64,000 nt of DNA from JBLIRR01 sp049472395 (GTDB lineage: Bacteria; SZUA-182; DTGQ01; JBLIRR01), in contig JBLIRR010000004.1 of assembly GCA_049472395.1 (NCBI GenBank), forward strand, positions 1 to 64,000. Reading direction: 5' to 3'. Every line of letters starts with the position of its first letter. The stretch's first letter is position 1. Below the pieces are notes generated by a model. It was given only the letters and a program-made list of their open reading frames with translations, was not told where the DNA came from and ran no database searches. Positions 42,367-51,302 of this stretch are shown here, piece after piece. The position numbers and the translations under genes were made by a program.

Positions 42367-42438
42367 GTATATATAGGCTTACATATTGTTATATTTTTCT
42401 TACATTTCTTTCATTAATGGAGAGATGTATTAAAGATG

Positions 42439-43593
42439 TTACGATTTTTTAAGGATTTTGAGGATTCTCGATGAGACGGGGGGACAGCCGGAAATAAAAA
42501 TACCGCGTTCTTTATACTTAGCAGTGCAATTCCCAATTAAAATTGTGCCTTGGGGAAGATCTTCATGGTTTTTTCCGATTGCACAATGAATTTTACCATC
42601 TTTCAGGGTCAAGCTTTCCAATTGATCAGAAAAGCTTTTAAGAAAGAGAAGCAACGTGGATAAACACGCGCTGCAGGATTCCCTGTCATGCACAACGATA
42701 TTGGGGAAATCAATACAAAAGGTCTTTGGTGGTCTTTTATAGGGGTGAGTGTAATCTTTATAAGTATTCGGAATTTTATCTATATTGTCAAAATTAAAGT
42801 AGGGGTAAATTTTTCTGTCTCTTATCAATCGTAAATGGGGAACTTCAAAGGGATCAAGACCCATTAATTCACAACAAACCATATCGGCAGCCAATGCATT
42901 AAAAGAGGCAACGGCAAAGTCGGATTTTATAGGGTCCCCTGCGCTTGGTCCCATACCTTCAAGGCCTATAAAGGCATCTATGACAACAATATCGGGAAGA
43001 AGCACAGAAGCAAGATCTGATATTGCAATATCCAAAGTCTTTTCATAGTATTCTTTCCCCCTTTGATATTGCAACTGATGCAACCTGACTTTTTCCCTGC
43101 CTCGTAAACATCCCTTTATATTTTTAATACCGAGGGTAACTAAAGTATGCATATGCATCTTTGCAACCGGCACTGAGATAAGATAATCAAAATCATAAAT
43201 ATCAGCGCATATTTTCAGATTATGTAAAAGAATGCCGTGCGGAAGTTGTTTGATCACCGGTGGTCTTTTATCTAAATCGATAAGAGGAACATCTTTTTCT
43301 TTGGCAACTGCAAAGATACCTGAGACCTCAAATGCCTTCACGGTATTGACTCCTAAAATAGGGCTTTCACCAACTGCAACGAAAGAAGCCCCTGCGTTCC
43401 TGACTGCATCAATTACAGCCGCAATGGCCTGGGAATGAGTAATAATCCCTGAGCCTTTGTGGGCAAGACGACCACAGTTAGGCTTTACTAACACTTTTTT
43501 CCCCTTAAGACCAGAAAGATCAAGACGGGATAAGCATGTGCGTATATTTGTATAGGGGCCTTCTCCCCCTGCAACTGAAACAAGTTGTTTCAT
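42439..43593 (-). CDS. DUF362 protein, cytoplasmic type
   Basis: This 384-residue protein shows VLVKPNCGRLAHKGSGIITH, VGESPILGVNT, VPVAKMHMHTLVTLGIKNIK and GPSAGDPIKSDFAVAS, the core pattern of DUF362. The C-terminal part has scattered Cys (CSACLSTLLLFLK, GNCTAKYKERGIFISGCPP) that could bind a metal or cluster, in place of the ferredoxin domain found in longer homologues. No signal peptide is seen, unlike the Tat-exported DUF362 protein at 8.8 kb. It is the last gene of the exbB-exbD-tonB-porin operon, 4 bp after the outer-membrane gene. Its reaction is unknown. Confidence 0.85.
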   Translation of the reverse strand: MKQLVSVAGGEGPYTNIRTCLSRLDLSGLKGKKVLVKPNCGRLAHKGSGIITHSQAIAAVIDAVRNAGASFVAVGESPILGVNTVKAFEVSGIFAVAKEKDVPLIDLDKRPPVIKQLPHGILLHNLKICADIYDFDYLISVPVAKMHMHTLVTLGIKNIKGCLRGREKVRLHQLQYQRGKEYYEKTLDIAISDLASVLLPDIVVIDAFIGLEGMGPSAGDPIKSDFAVASFNALAADMVCCELMGLDPFEVPHLRLIRDRKIYPYFNFDNIDKIPNTYKDYTHPYKRPPKTFCIDFPNIVVHDRESCSACLSTLLLFLKSFSDQLESLTLKDGKIHCAIGKNHEDLPQGTILIGNCTAKYKERGIFISGCPPVSSRILKILKKS

Positions 43594-43597
43594 ATAA

Positions 43598-45373
43598 TTA
43601 CCATGTCCGCAGTACGAATCGAACCGCTATTAATTGATCCTCTGTCGGATATTGATAACGGAATTGAAAACGTAATGTTTTTGATATAGTAAGATTCATC
43701 TCTGAGAAAAAATAATCTTCAATGTCAGTTTTTGTGCCGGTATCTTCTCCGGTTACTTCCTTTTCTGTCCTCTGGTATCTGAAGTCAAAATCTAACTTAG
43801 GGGCCGGCTGCCATCCCATGCGTGCGCTATAGGTCTGATCCTCCCCGTCATAATTTAGTTTCGTTTCAAGATCAAGCATAAATATGTCAAGAGGGCGGTA
43901 AATAATATTAAAACGAAAAATACCATCAAAGTCAGAATCGTGTAATGGCCTCTTATGCTCAGTCCATAGGGCCTCCTGTCTGATAATGGCTTTAGTGCTC
44001 TGATGTATATCAAATGCTAAATCCATGTCAGCCCTCCATTCAATTTCCTTTTCCTCACTTTTAGGAACAGTTGTATAGCGTTGTGTATCTCTTTCTATCC
44101 GTGACAGATCACAATTCAAATCCACTCCCCGATAGACAAGGGCTCCTGCATTTATAAGAAAGGCGAGAGTATCTATTCTCTCCGCTGTCTTTCTTTCATC
44201 TTTAGTGAAACTGATAATTCCTGATGAATGGATAGGATTCATCTGTGTTTCCGGATCGAAGAACAAGCCTGGAATAGACGGCTCAAGATGAAGCGTATAG
44301 GTTGTCGTTGTTCGTTCTTCTGGTTTTTCTTTTGTCGCGGGGGTAGTGTTATGAGTGATGCTCACTGTTGTATCGAGATAGGGATAGGGATGAAAGAGGC
44401 TGCTCATTGTATGGGCAATCGTATATTCTCTAATAAAATAGGAGGGATCAGAGGAGGTATCCGAGGTAATTTGTTTCTGGATATCGTCGAATGATATATT
44501 ATACGTTACATCAACATCATTGGGGAAATGCCCGTTGAGCCTTAAGTTCGCATTTTGTTTTAACAGTTCTTTTTTCTCTTTTGTAGTGGTTTGATTTTCC
44601 TCCTCTTCCTCATCTTTTTGTATGCTATGGGTAAGATCATAGTTGGCGAGTAAAGTTGTATTCATGTTGATTTTTGGGACAAAAAATGTTAAATTATGTC
44701 CTACTCTTAGTTTGTTATCAAGGTCGTGGGACATAATATCACGACCATCAATCTCTCTATTCTCCTGCGTATAATAATGATTGATTGTCCATATTCCCAT
44801 AGAGAGGGTGTAGTCTTCTTTAAGCGTTAAACGCTCCTCCCGATTTCTCATTTCTCTTGTTTCAGTAGTATCAGATGTCGTATCCGTTTCCCATGATTTA
44901 TCATTAGAAGCGGTGCTATATTGAAGAATAATCCCGGGAAGTTTCGGTACATTCCATCTCATGGTAGCATAGGTGTTTTCATTATCATAGGTTGAACTGT
45001 CTTCATAGAGGGTATCCTTACTCGCTCCTGCATTGACACCCAATATGCTATTCCCAAAATGCATATCAATTGAGGGCAGCAGCTTCGTCTTATCCTCCTC
45101 CCCTGCTGGATCGCTTTCTTTTTTGAATTGAAGTTTCATACTGGCATCATATAAGGGTCGCAGCATTTGCTCCAGAATGAGATCATAGGTTTGAATAAAA
45201 TTTTCTCGTGAGTCCTCCTGCTCTCTTCTCTCAAAGAGAAAGTCTGCAGATGCCTTTAAAACAAAGGCCTCTGCTTTATATAACGGGGCCGGGGAAAGAA
45301 AAAAGATGATTAGGCACACCCAAATATATTTTCGCACAATTCTTTTTCTGTTTTCTTTTCGTAGTTTAATCAA
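43598..45373 (-). CDS. Outer-membrane beta-barrel-like protein
   Basis: This 591-residue protein has a signal peptide (YIWVCLIIFFLSPAPLYKAEA). A long run of amphipathic strands with alternating hydrophobic and polar residues follows (NTLLANYDLTHSIQ, FRFNIIYRPLDIFMLDLE, LDFDFRYQRTEKEV), ending in a strand with a terminal aromatic (LIAVRFVLRTW). That is the usual signature of an outer-membrane barrel of about 20-24 strands. No plug domain or TonB box was recognised. It overlaps tonB by 8 bp and has a TTG start, so it is probably the energised or partner outer-membrane component. No named family. Confidence 0.7.
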   Translation of the reverse strand: MIKLRKENRKRIVRKYIWVCLIIFFLSPAPLYKAEAFVLKASADFLFERREQEDSRENFIQTYDLILEQMLRPLYDASMKLQFKKESDPAGEEDKTKLLPSIDMHFGNSILGVNAGASKDTLYEDSSTYDNENTYATMRWNVPKLPGIILQYSTASNDKSWETDTTSDTTETREMRNREERLTLKEDYTLSMGIWTINHYYTQENREIDGRDIMSHDLDNKLRVGHNLTFFVPKINMNTTLLANYDLTHSIQKDEEEEENQTTTKEKKELLKQNANLRLNGHFPNDVDVTYNISFDDIQKQITSDTSSDPSYFIREYTIAHTMSSLFHPYPYLDTTVSITHNTTPATKEKPEERTTTTYTLHLEPSIPGLFFDPETQMNPIHSSGIISFTKDERKTAERIDTLAFLINAGALVYRGVDLNCDLSRIERDTQRYTTVPKSEEKEIEWRADMDLAFDIHQSTKAIIRQEALWTEHKRPLHDSDFDGIFRFNIIYRPLDIFMLDLETKLNYDGEDQTYSARMGWQPAPKLDFDFRYQRTEKEVTGEDTGTKTDIEDYFFSEMNLTISKTLRFQFRYQYPTEDQLIAVRFVLRTW

Positions 45374-46097
45374 GCATGAAATTTATAGTAATACTTCCCT
45401 CTTGTACCTCATATTTGTCAGAAGGTTCGAAGCGGTACTCAAGAATATGCCGCAGTGCCTTTTCCTCCAATTCAGGGCTCAATTTTTTTTGTGGCACAGC
45501 CTTAATCACCTCTCCCGATTTATCTACCCAAAATCGAAGTTGAATTTTTCCTTCTACCCGGCCTTGATACGAAAAATGATCGGATGGGGCATATAAAAGG
45601 GCCCGAGGAGCTCCTTCCCATGTGATGTCTGGTGTATAAGTCAATTCTTCGCCTGGCAGAGCCTCTAAAAAATTTTCATATTTCAAATTGAATTGAGACA
45701 TATACTCTGGTGTTATTTTATCGCTCTTGTCATCACTGGCCGTGAGATGATCAAAGTTGAGATAATCAAAATCCCTCTCCTTATGAGTGTCTGGTAATGG
45801 CTCAGTTATAATAATTTCGCTCCTATCAAATGTAACCTGTTTAGGAAGTTCAATCTCAGGAGATAGAGTCTCAATCTCATCCAATAAAACCTCTTCTCGC
45901 GAGCTTTTCATTTTAATGCTCATGTCCTTGACCAGAGAATTTACTGAAGGCACACTCTTTGGTTTACGTTGGTCATCGTGCTTTTGCTCTATCAGACTCA
46001 CCATTGTTATTGGCTGGTCCGGTAGTGGTGGGGAAATCTGGTCAACATGCGGGAATAGACAGATAATGATACCATGCAGGAAGATCGAGACAAGCAA
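45366..46097 (-). CDS. TonB-family energy transducer
   Basis: This 243-residue protein has an N-terminal membrane helix (VSIFLHGIIICLFPHV) and a polar linker. Its C-terminal TonB domain includes PSDHFSYQGRVEGKIQLRF, VDKSGEVIKAV and EEKALRHILEYRFEPS. It would carry proton-motive energy from ExbBD to the outer membrane. The start is taken as TTG 46097, since no ATG or GTG exists in the short interval after exbD. The linker is acidic rather than the usual Pro-rich EP/KP type. Confidence 0.87.
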   Translation of the reverse strand: MLVSIFLHGIIICLFPHVDQISPPLPDQPITMVSLIEQKHDDQRKPKSVPSVNSLVKDMSIKMKSSREEVLLDEIETLSPEIELPKQVTFDRSEIIITEPLPDTHKERDFDYLNFDHLTASDDKSDKITPEYMSQFNLKYENFLEALPGEELTYTPDITWEGAPRALLYAPSDHFSYQGRVEGKIQLRFWVDKSGEVIKAVPQKKLSPELEEKALRHILEYRFEPSDKYEVQEGSITINFMLD

Positions 46098-46117
46098 TGC
46101 GTTTCCAAACTTCCAGC

Positions 46118-46558
46118 TTATTTTCTTCTTCTTGATTTCTTTATCCCTCTATTATTTTCAGGTTTGGTGGCTATTGCCAGATTATTTAACCCAGCGGTTT
46201 TTGCCAAATCCATAACCTTCACTACTGTGCCATGTCGAACCATTTCATCAGCTTTCACCACCATTGTGTTTTTTGGATTTTCTTTGGCCTTTTCGATAAA
46301 GATCTTTTCTAATTCTGGTAATTTTACTCTCTTGTTGTCCACATAAAACTGCTCATTTTCTGTAATTGTCAGGATTATTTTATCAGGTGTTGAAACCGGC
46401 CCTGTTTTCGCAACGGGCAGATTTATTTTTAATCCTGGCTGCGCCACGAAGCTTGTGGTGATCATAAAAAAAATCAGCATTAATAACACTACATCAATTA
46501 AGCTCACTATATTGACTTCCGGCTTAGCAGCCTCCTGGTTATTATTTAGGAAATTCAT
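46118..46558 (-). CDS. ExbD/TolR-family proton-channel subunit
   Basis: This 146-residue protein has a single N-terminal helix with the essential Asp (IVSLIDVVLLMLIFFMITTSF) and a periplasmic domain (KINLPVAKTG, ENEQFYVDNKRVKLPELE, VVKADEMVRHGTVVKVMDLA). With ExbB it forms the inner-membrane proton motor. It lies 6 bp downstream of exbB. The basic C-terminus (KKSRRRK) is slightly longer than usual. Confidence 0.94.
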   Translation of the reverse strand: MNFLNNNQEAAKPEVNIVSLIDVVLLMLIFFMITTSFVAQPGLKINLPVAKTGPVSTPDKIILTITENEQFYVDNKRVKLPELEKIFIEKAKENPKNTMVVKADEMVRHGTVVKVMDLAKTAGLNNLAIATKPENNRGIKKSRRRK

Positions 46559-46564
46559 TCGACC

Positions 46565-47191
46565 TTACACTTCCTCCTTCTTAGAAACAGTCTTTTCCAT
46601 CAGAATATCGAGTAGTTCCATAGATGTATTTTCCATATCCATTATATAATTATATGCTTTTTTTTGGAAGTAATTATGGGCTACCAGTGTGGGGATTGCC
46701 ACAAGAAGCCCCGCTGCTGTGGTGAGCAATGCTTGTGATATCCCTTTTGCCATTTCAGAGGGGTGACCCACGCCATAGACGGAGATTACTTCAAATACAT
46801 TAATCATCCCCGTGACAGTGCCAAGCAATCCGAGAAGCGGAGAAATAACCGCAATAGTAGCAAGCACACCATGATATTGTTGAATCCTTGTGGCTTCCCG
46901 TTTCCCCGCGTGTTCTATAGCCTCTTTGATTTGTTCCCTCCTTTGATTTCTTTTCAAAATGCCTGCCTCTATGATTGTGGATATTGGAATCAATGTATTA
47001 GCACAAATGGCAATAGCCTCATTCACTTTGCCTTCATTGAGGATTCGCTTCATCTTGGAGACAAACTCAGGTGGATGTATCTTTGATCGTCGCATGGAGT
47101 AAAAACGCTCTAGAATAATGGCCAGTGCAATGACTGAACAGGCTATAATAGGTACCATCATTGGTCCACCTTTTATGATATAATCCATCAT
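46565..47191 (-). CDS. ExbB/TolQ/MotA-family proton-channel subunit
   Basis: From ATG 47191 the protein is about 208 residues with three helices and the family core (PLLGLLGTVTGMINVFEVIS, ISQALLTTAAGLLVAIPTLV). It is the first gene of an operon exbB-exbD-tonB-outer-membrane protein-DUF362. AAGGAG is 9 nt upstream of this ATG; an in-frame TTG 18 bp further up overlaps that site and is unlikely. The operon is oriented away from the plus-strand sixA-like gene. Confidence 0.93.
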   Translation of the reverse strand: MMDYIIKGGPMMVPIIACSVIALAIILERFYSMRRSKIHPPEFVSKMKRILNEGKVNEAIAICANTLIPISTIIEAGILKRNQRREQIKEAIEHAGKREATRIQQYHGVLATIAVISPLLGLLGTVTGMINVFEVISVYGVGHPSEMAKGISQALLTTAAGLLVAIPTLVAHNYFQKKAYNYIMDMENTSMELLDILMEKTVSKKEEV

Positions 47192-47376
47192 AGTATTCTT
47201 CTCCTTCAAATAATATTCAGATAACGCCAGTGAATTAAAATAATTATAGTCTAATAGCTCAGGAGATACAAGCCTGTAAAAAAAAACAAAAATATATCTT
47301 GATTTTATAATAAATTTAGTGAATAATGCCTTCGCAAAGAAAAAACCATTAATTAATAAGATAATAAGAAGGTAGT

Positions 47377-47841
47377 ATGAAGGTATATCTTATACGACAC
47401 GGACATGCAAAGAGCAGTGATGAGGATCCACAAAAGCCCCTGTCTCATGTTGGCAGGGAGACTATAAAAAAAGTGTCTCCATCTGCTTTAAAATTGGGCA
47501 TGAATATTGAAAAAATTTGGCATAGCACAAAGCTGAGAGCCAAAGAGACCGCCATCATAGTAGCCGATTTTTTTGAGGGGAGGGTAGAGCTTATAGAACG
47601 TAAGGGTCTTGCTCCAAATGATGAGGTGAGGCCTATTGCGCATCAGTTGGTTAAAAGAGATGAGAATATTGCTATAGTAGGGCATCTTCCCTTTCTTAAC
47701 AGACTTGCTTCATTGCTTTTGTGCGGTTCGGAACATGCAAATATTGTTCATTTCAATCCTGGTACTATTATTTGCCTGATCCGCGATGAGACGAATAATT
47801 GGTCAATTGAGTGGGGAATAAATGCTGATATCGGCAAGTAA
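47377..47841 (+). CDS. sixA: Phosphohistidine phosphatase SixA-like protein
   Basis: This 154-residue histidine phosphatase has the RHG motif at the N-terminus (VYLIRHGHAKSS), KPLSHVGRET, STKLRAKETAIIVADFF and the second catalytic His in IAIVGHLPFLNRLASLL. SixA removes phosphate from histidines of phosphotransfer proteins. AGGTAGT lies upstream of the ATG. It heads the plus-strand block and faces the exbB gene across 185 bp. Confidence 0.9.
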   Translation: MKVYLIRHGHAKSSDEDPQKPLSHVGRETIKKVSPSALKLGMNIEKIWHSTKLRAKETAIIVADFFEGRVELIERKGLAPNDEVRPIAHQLVKRDENIAIVGHLPFLNRLASLLLCGSEHANIVHFNPGTIICLIRDETNNWSIEWGINADIGK

Positions 47842-48062
47842 AGCTCCTTCCTAATTATTTCCCTTTGTAATTCCAGCACTTCTTATATTATGGCCAATTG
47901 CTTTAAAGTTCTTTTGAAATCTTTCATTTCTATTTTTTTGTAATTGAGATAGAATAGAATCTGAAAAAGATTCAATTTTATCCTGAAAAAATAGAGATGT
48001 GCCGATACTATATAGCAGATAGTAAAAAAAGATGAAAGATAACAAAGGAAGGAGTGAAAGAT

Positions 48063-49139
48063 ATGGCCAAAATTGATGCCTTTTTCGAATTATTGAATAA
48101 GCAGGGGGGGTCAGACCTTCATCTCATATCAGGCCTGGCCCCTGCCATTCGGGTACATGGCAAGATGGAAAGGGTGAATTATGAGGTCCTCACGAATAAT
48201 TCCCTACGCGCTCTAATTTACGAGATAACACCAGAGGAGAAGATAAAGGTTTTTGAAGAAACAGGTGATGTTGATTATGCGTATGAAGTACCCGGGCTCG
48301 CCAGATATAGAGGAAATTTATTCATGCAAAGAAATGGTATTGGGGCTGTGTTCAGAGAAATTCCATCCAAGATTTTGACCATCGATCAATTAAGAATGCC
48401 ATCGGTTTTGAAAAAACTGGCCACTCTTCATAAGGGACTGGTGCTGGTGACAGGCCCCACGGGATCAGGAAAATCTACCACATTGGCCGCGATTATCGAT
48501 GAAGCAAATAAGATACGGCAAGATCATATTATCACTATTGAAGATCCCATTGAGTTTGTTCATGAAAGTAAGGGATGTATCGTCAATCATCGTGAAGTAG
48601 GTACCCATACAGAATCATTTTCTAAGGCCCTTCGTGCGTCATTGCGTGAAGACCCGGATATTATTCTTGTTGGAGAAATGAGGGATTTAGAGACAATCTC
48701 GCTGGCTTTAGAGGCCGCGGCTACCGGCCATCTTGTGTTTGGCACATTGCACACCCAGAGTGCAAGTAAGACAGTTGATAGGGTTATTGATGTTTTTCCT
48801 GCCGATCAACAAGCGCAAATAAGAACTACCCTGTCTGAGTCTCTCAAGGCGGTTATTGCGCAAACCCTCTTTCGTAAGGCAAATCAGATGGGACGAGTTG
48901 CTGTCCTTGAGATTTTAATGTGTACCTATGCGGTGGGCAACCTTATCAGAGAGAGCAAAACATTCCAACTTCCCTCTGTTATACAAACCGGAAAACAACT
49001 TGGTATGCAATCAATGGATGACGGCATTATGGATCTTTTAACAAAAAGGATTATCGGCCCTGATGAAGCATATCAAAAGGCTTTTGATAAACAAAAATTT
49101 GTTTCCTTCTTAAGAAAGGCGCCGGATGTTTTGATATAA
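48063..49139 (+). CDS. pilT: Type IV pilus retraction ATPase PilT
   Basis: This hexameric AAA-type ATPase powers pilus retraction. It shows Walker A GPTGSGKSTT, IITIEDPIEFVHESKGCIVN, LREDPDIILVGEMRDLETI, an ATGHLVFGTLHTQSA segment and the AVGNLIRE motif, close to the AIRNLIRE hallmark of PilT. Length (358) is normal. I choose ATG 48063 behind GGAGTGAAAG rather than the GTG 9 bp upstream. No pilin or pilus assembly genes are in the window. A second, more divergent PilT-like gene follows 36 bp later. Confidence 0.95.
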   Translation: MAKIDAFFELLNKQGGSDLHLISGLAPAIRVHGKMERVNYEVLTNNSLRALIYEITPEEKIKVFEETGDVDYAYEVPGLARYRGNLFMQRNGIGAVFREIPSKILTIDQLRMPSVLKKLATLHKGLVLVTGPTGSGKSTTLAAIIDEANKIRQDHIITIEDPIEFVHESKGCIVNHREVGTHTESFSKALRASLREDPDIILVGEMRDLETISLALEAAATGHLVFGTLHTQSASKTVDRVIDVFPADQQAQIRTTLSESLKAVIAQTLFRKANQMGRVAVLEILMCTYAVGNLIRESKTFQLPSVIQTGKQLGMQSMDDGIMDLLTKRIIGPDEAYQKAFDKQKFVSFLRKAPDVLI

Positions 49140-49174
49140 TAGTAAATTTAATTACGAGAGCAGGAGAATGAAAG

Positions 49175-50338
49175 ATGAGGAAAGAGGAACTCGATTATGT
49201 ATTACATACGATGTTGGATTCGCGGGAAAAAATATCCGATTTAAATTTTACCGTAGGGAAAATGCCGCAGGTGGAATCCAATGGGCAATTATTGCCTGTA
49301 ACCTTTGATCCTCCCATCGGAATCCTAACCCCTTATCAAACTGAACAGATAGCCCTTGCGCTTATTAACAGGGATAAAAGACTGACTGATCTGCTTATAA
49401 AAGAAGGATCGTGTGATTTATCCTATAGCCTAAAAGATAAAGCGCGTTTTCGTGTCAATATTTTTTCTCAAAAAGGGGTGTATTCCATTGTGTTGAGAAA
49501 ACTTGAAAATGAGATTCGCTCGATCAATGATCTCGGACTTCCCGGTGTGTTATATAATATCGCATCAGAGAAAAATGGTTTTGTTTTGCTCTGTGGTGCA
49601 ACAGGGACAGGGAAAACCACAACTCTTTCGGCCATATTGAATGAGATCAATGAAAAGCAGTCTGTGCATGTTGTTACCCTTGAAGACCCTGTTGAATTTG
49701 TTCATTCTCAAAAACGGGCCACATTTAATCAACGGGAGCTTGGTGTTGACTTTGCTTCTTTTAGCACCGGACTTCGGGCAGCGCTGCGTCAAGCGGTCAA
49801 AGTTATTCTGGTTGGCGAGATGAGAGATAGAGAAACTATGGAGATTGGTCTCACCGCGGCGGAAACAGGCCATTTGGTCCTGAGCACCTTGCATACGATT
49901 GATGCAGGACAAACAATAAGCCGTATTGTAGGTATGTTTGAGAAGGAAGAGCAGCATAATATCAGAATACGTCTTGCTGACAGTATACGATGGTTAGTGT
50001 GTCAACGACTCATCCCAAAAGTCGGCGGAGGGAGAATACCTATTTTAGAAATTATGCAATCCAATTTGCGAATAAAAAATCTTATTTTAAATGGTGAAAC
50101 TGAGGATAAGACCATATATAATATCATAGAAACAGGTGAGGCATTCGGGATGCAAACCTTTGATAAACATCTGGTCTCATTATTTGATCAGGAAATTATT
50201 ACTGAGGAGGTTGCTGTCGCCTATGCTTCAAAGAGACCTGTGGTGAAACGGGGAATAGATACGGTAAAAAGCACCAAGGGAATAAAGACCACCGAAATAA
50301 AAGGTTTGAGTATGAATAAATCTTATAGGCCCTTATAA
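49175..50338 (+). CDS. PilT/PilU-like pilus ATPase paralogue
   Basis: This 387-residue protein has Walker A GATGTGKTTT, VVTLEDPVEFVHSQKRATFN, a Walker B region VILVGEMRDRETM and ETGHLVLSTLHTIDA. The usual RQDPD before ILVGEMRD is replaced by RQAVKV, and the AIRNLIRE segment reads RIKNLILNGETEDK, as in PilU-like accessory retraction ATPases. It has a longer basic C-terminal tail. It is likely co-transcribed with pilT and acts with it in twitching or gliding. Confidence 0.9.
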   Translation: MRKEELDYVLHTMLDSREKISDLNFTVGKMPQVESNGQLLPVTFDPPIGILTPYQTEQIALALINRDKRLTDLLIKEGSCDLSYSLKDKARFRVNIFSQKGVYSIVLRKLENEIRSINDLGLPGVLYNIASEKNGFVLLCGATGTGKTTTLSAILNEINEKQSVHVVTLEDPVEFVHSQKRATFNQRELGVDFASFSTGLRAALRQAVKVILVGEMRDRETMEIGLTAAETGHLVLSTLHTIDAGQTISRIVGMFEKEEQHNIRIRLADSIRWLVCQRLIPKVGGGRIPILEIMQSNLRIKNLILNGETEDKTIYNIIETGEAFGMQTFDKHLVSLFDQEIITEEVAVAYASKRPVVKRGIDTVKSTKGIKTTEIKGLSMNKSYRPL

Positions 50339-50361
50339 ATAATTCAATTGAGGTACAGGCT

Positions 50362-50811
50362 ATGGATCAACAGATATTTAAAATCGAGAAAAAGGTAATT
50401 GTTGCTACCGAGAATAAATCGTTGGGTGAGCAGATCGTGAGCTCCCTTGATGATATGGGCTGGCACATCCAAATTAAATCGCAAATTATGGATGTAATCG
50501 AGAAGATACGATTAAATATCCTGGATATTGTTTTCGTGGAGAAGGGTTTTGGGGGATCAGGGGAGAAAGATCCCGTGCTTGATGAGATTGTGGCACTGCC
50601 GCCTTCCATGCGAAGGAAAATGCTCATAGTATTATTGGGCGATCAATGGCAAAGTCAGGATAAAAAAATCGCGTTTTCTTACAGTGTGGATATTGTCGTC
50701 AATACGAAAGATATTTATAGGTTAAAAGAGATAATAAGCATGAAACTAGTTGAGCATAGTACATCATACAAGATCTTTGAACAAGCATATCAGGAGGCAG
50801 GAAAGGTGTAA
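50362..50811 (+). CDS. Unrecognised small protein, receiver-like fold without phosphorylation site
   Basis: This 149-residue protein has a pattern of alternating strands and helices (KKVIVATENKSLGEQIVSSL, LNILDIVFVEKGFGG, RKMLIVLLGDQWQSQDKKIA, SVDIVVNTKDIYRLKEII) resembling a response-regulator receiver. The phospho-acceptor Asp and acidic pocket are not evident. It sits 23 bp after the PilU-like gene and 6 bp before rnhA, so it is probably translated with them. A link to pilus control is inferred from position only. Confidence 0.6.
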   Translation: MDQQIFKIEKKVIVATENKSLGEQIVSSLDDMGWHIQIKSQIMDVIEKIRLNILDIVFVEKGFGGSGEKDPVLDEIVALPPSMRRKMLIVLLGDQWQSQDKKIAFSYSVDIVVNTKDIYRLKEIISMKLVEHSTSYKIFEQAYQEAGKV

Positions 50812-50817
50812 GGTTTT

Positions 50818-51255
50818 GTGAAGAAAAATGTTACTCTCTATACTGATGGCGCCTGTTCGGGCAATCCGGGCCCTGGAGGGTATGGAGTGATACTGAAATA
50901 TCAAAATGCTGCCAAGGAACTGTCAGGATTTTTTGAGAATACTACCAATAATCGGATGGAAATCTTCGCAGTGATCGCAGGACTTGATGCACTGAAGGAA
51001 AGCTGTAGAGTCACTGTATATACAGATTCACGGTATGTCATTGATTCGATGACCAAGGGGTGGATAGAGCGATGGAAAGCACAGGGATGGATGCGGAATA
51101 AGAAAGAGCGGGCGCTCAATGTTGACCTGTGGGAAAGACTTCTGAAATTATGCGAGCGTCATGAGGTACACTTTCATTGGGTTAAAGGGCATAATGAACA
51201 TCCTGAAAATGAGCGGTGTGATCAACTCGCCACAATGGCCATAAAGGGACGCTGA
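50818..51255 (+). CDS. rnhA: Ribonuclease HI
   Basis: This 145-residue enzyme cuts the RNA strand of RNA-DNA hybrids. The four metal-binding carboxylates are present: TDGACSGNPGPGGYG (Asp), NNRMEIFAVIAGLDAL (Glu), VYTDSRYVIDSM (Asp), and NERCDQLA (Asp), with the flexible-loop His in HWVKGHNEHPEN. It has the basic handle region (KGWIERWKAQGWMRNKKERAL). Start is GTG 50818 behind AAGG. It is 47 bp upstream of lepA. Confidence 0.96.
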   Translation: MKKNVTLYTDGACSGNPGPGGYGVILKYQNAAKELSGFFENTTNNRMEIFAVIAGLDALKESCRVTVYTDSRYVIDSMTKGWIERWKAQGWMRNKKERALNVDLWERLLKLCERHEVHFHWVKGHNEHPENERCDQLATMAIKGR

Positions 51256-51266
51256 CCCCTTCTCAC

Positions 51267-51296
51267 TTGACACGAAAAGGTCTCTTTCGCTATAAT
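51267..51296 (+). promoter_or_regulatory. Consensus sigma-70 type promoter abutting the lepA start codon
   Basis: TTGACA (51267-51272), an 18-bp spacer and TATAAT (51291-51296) both match consensus exactly. The lepA ATG begins 6 nt after the -10 box, so the expected transcription start falls on or next to the A of the ATG, implying a leaderless transcript. No ribosome-binding site precedes this ATG. Read-through from rnhA would give a leadered form. Confidence 0.65.
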
Positions 51297-51302
51297 CTTG
51301 CA

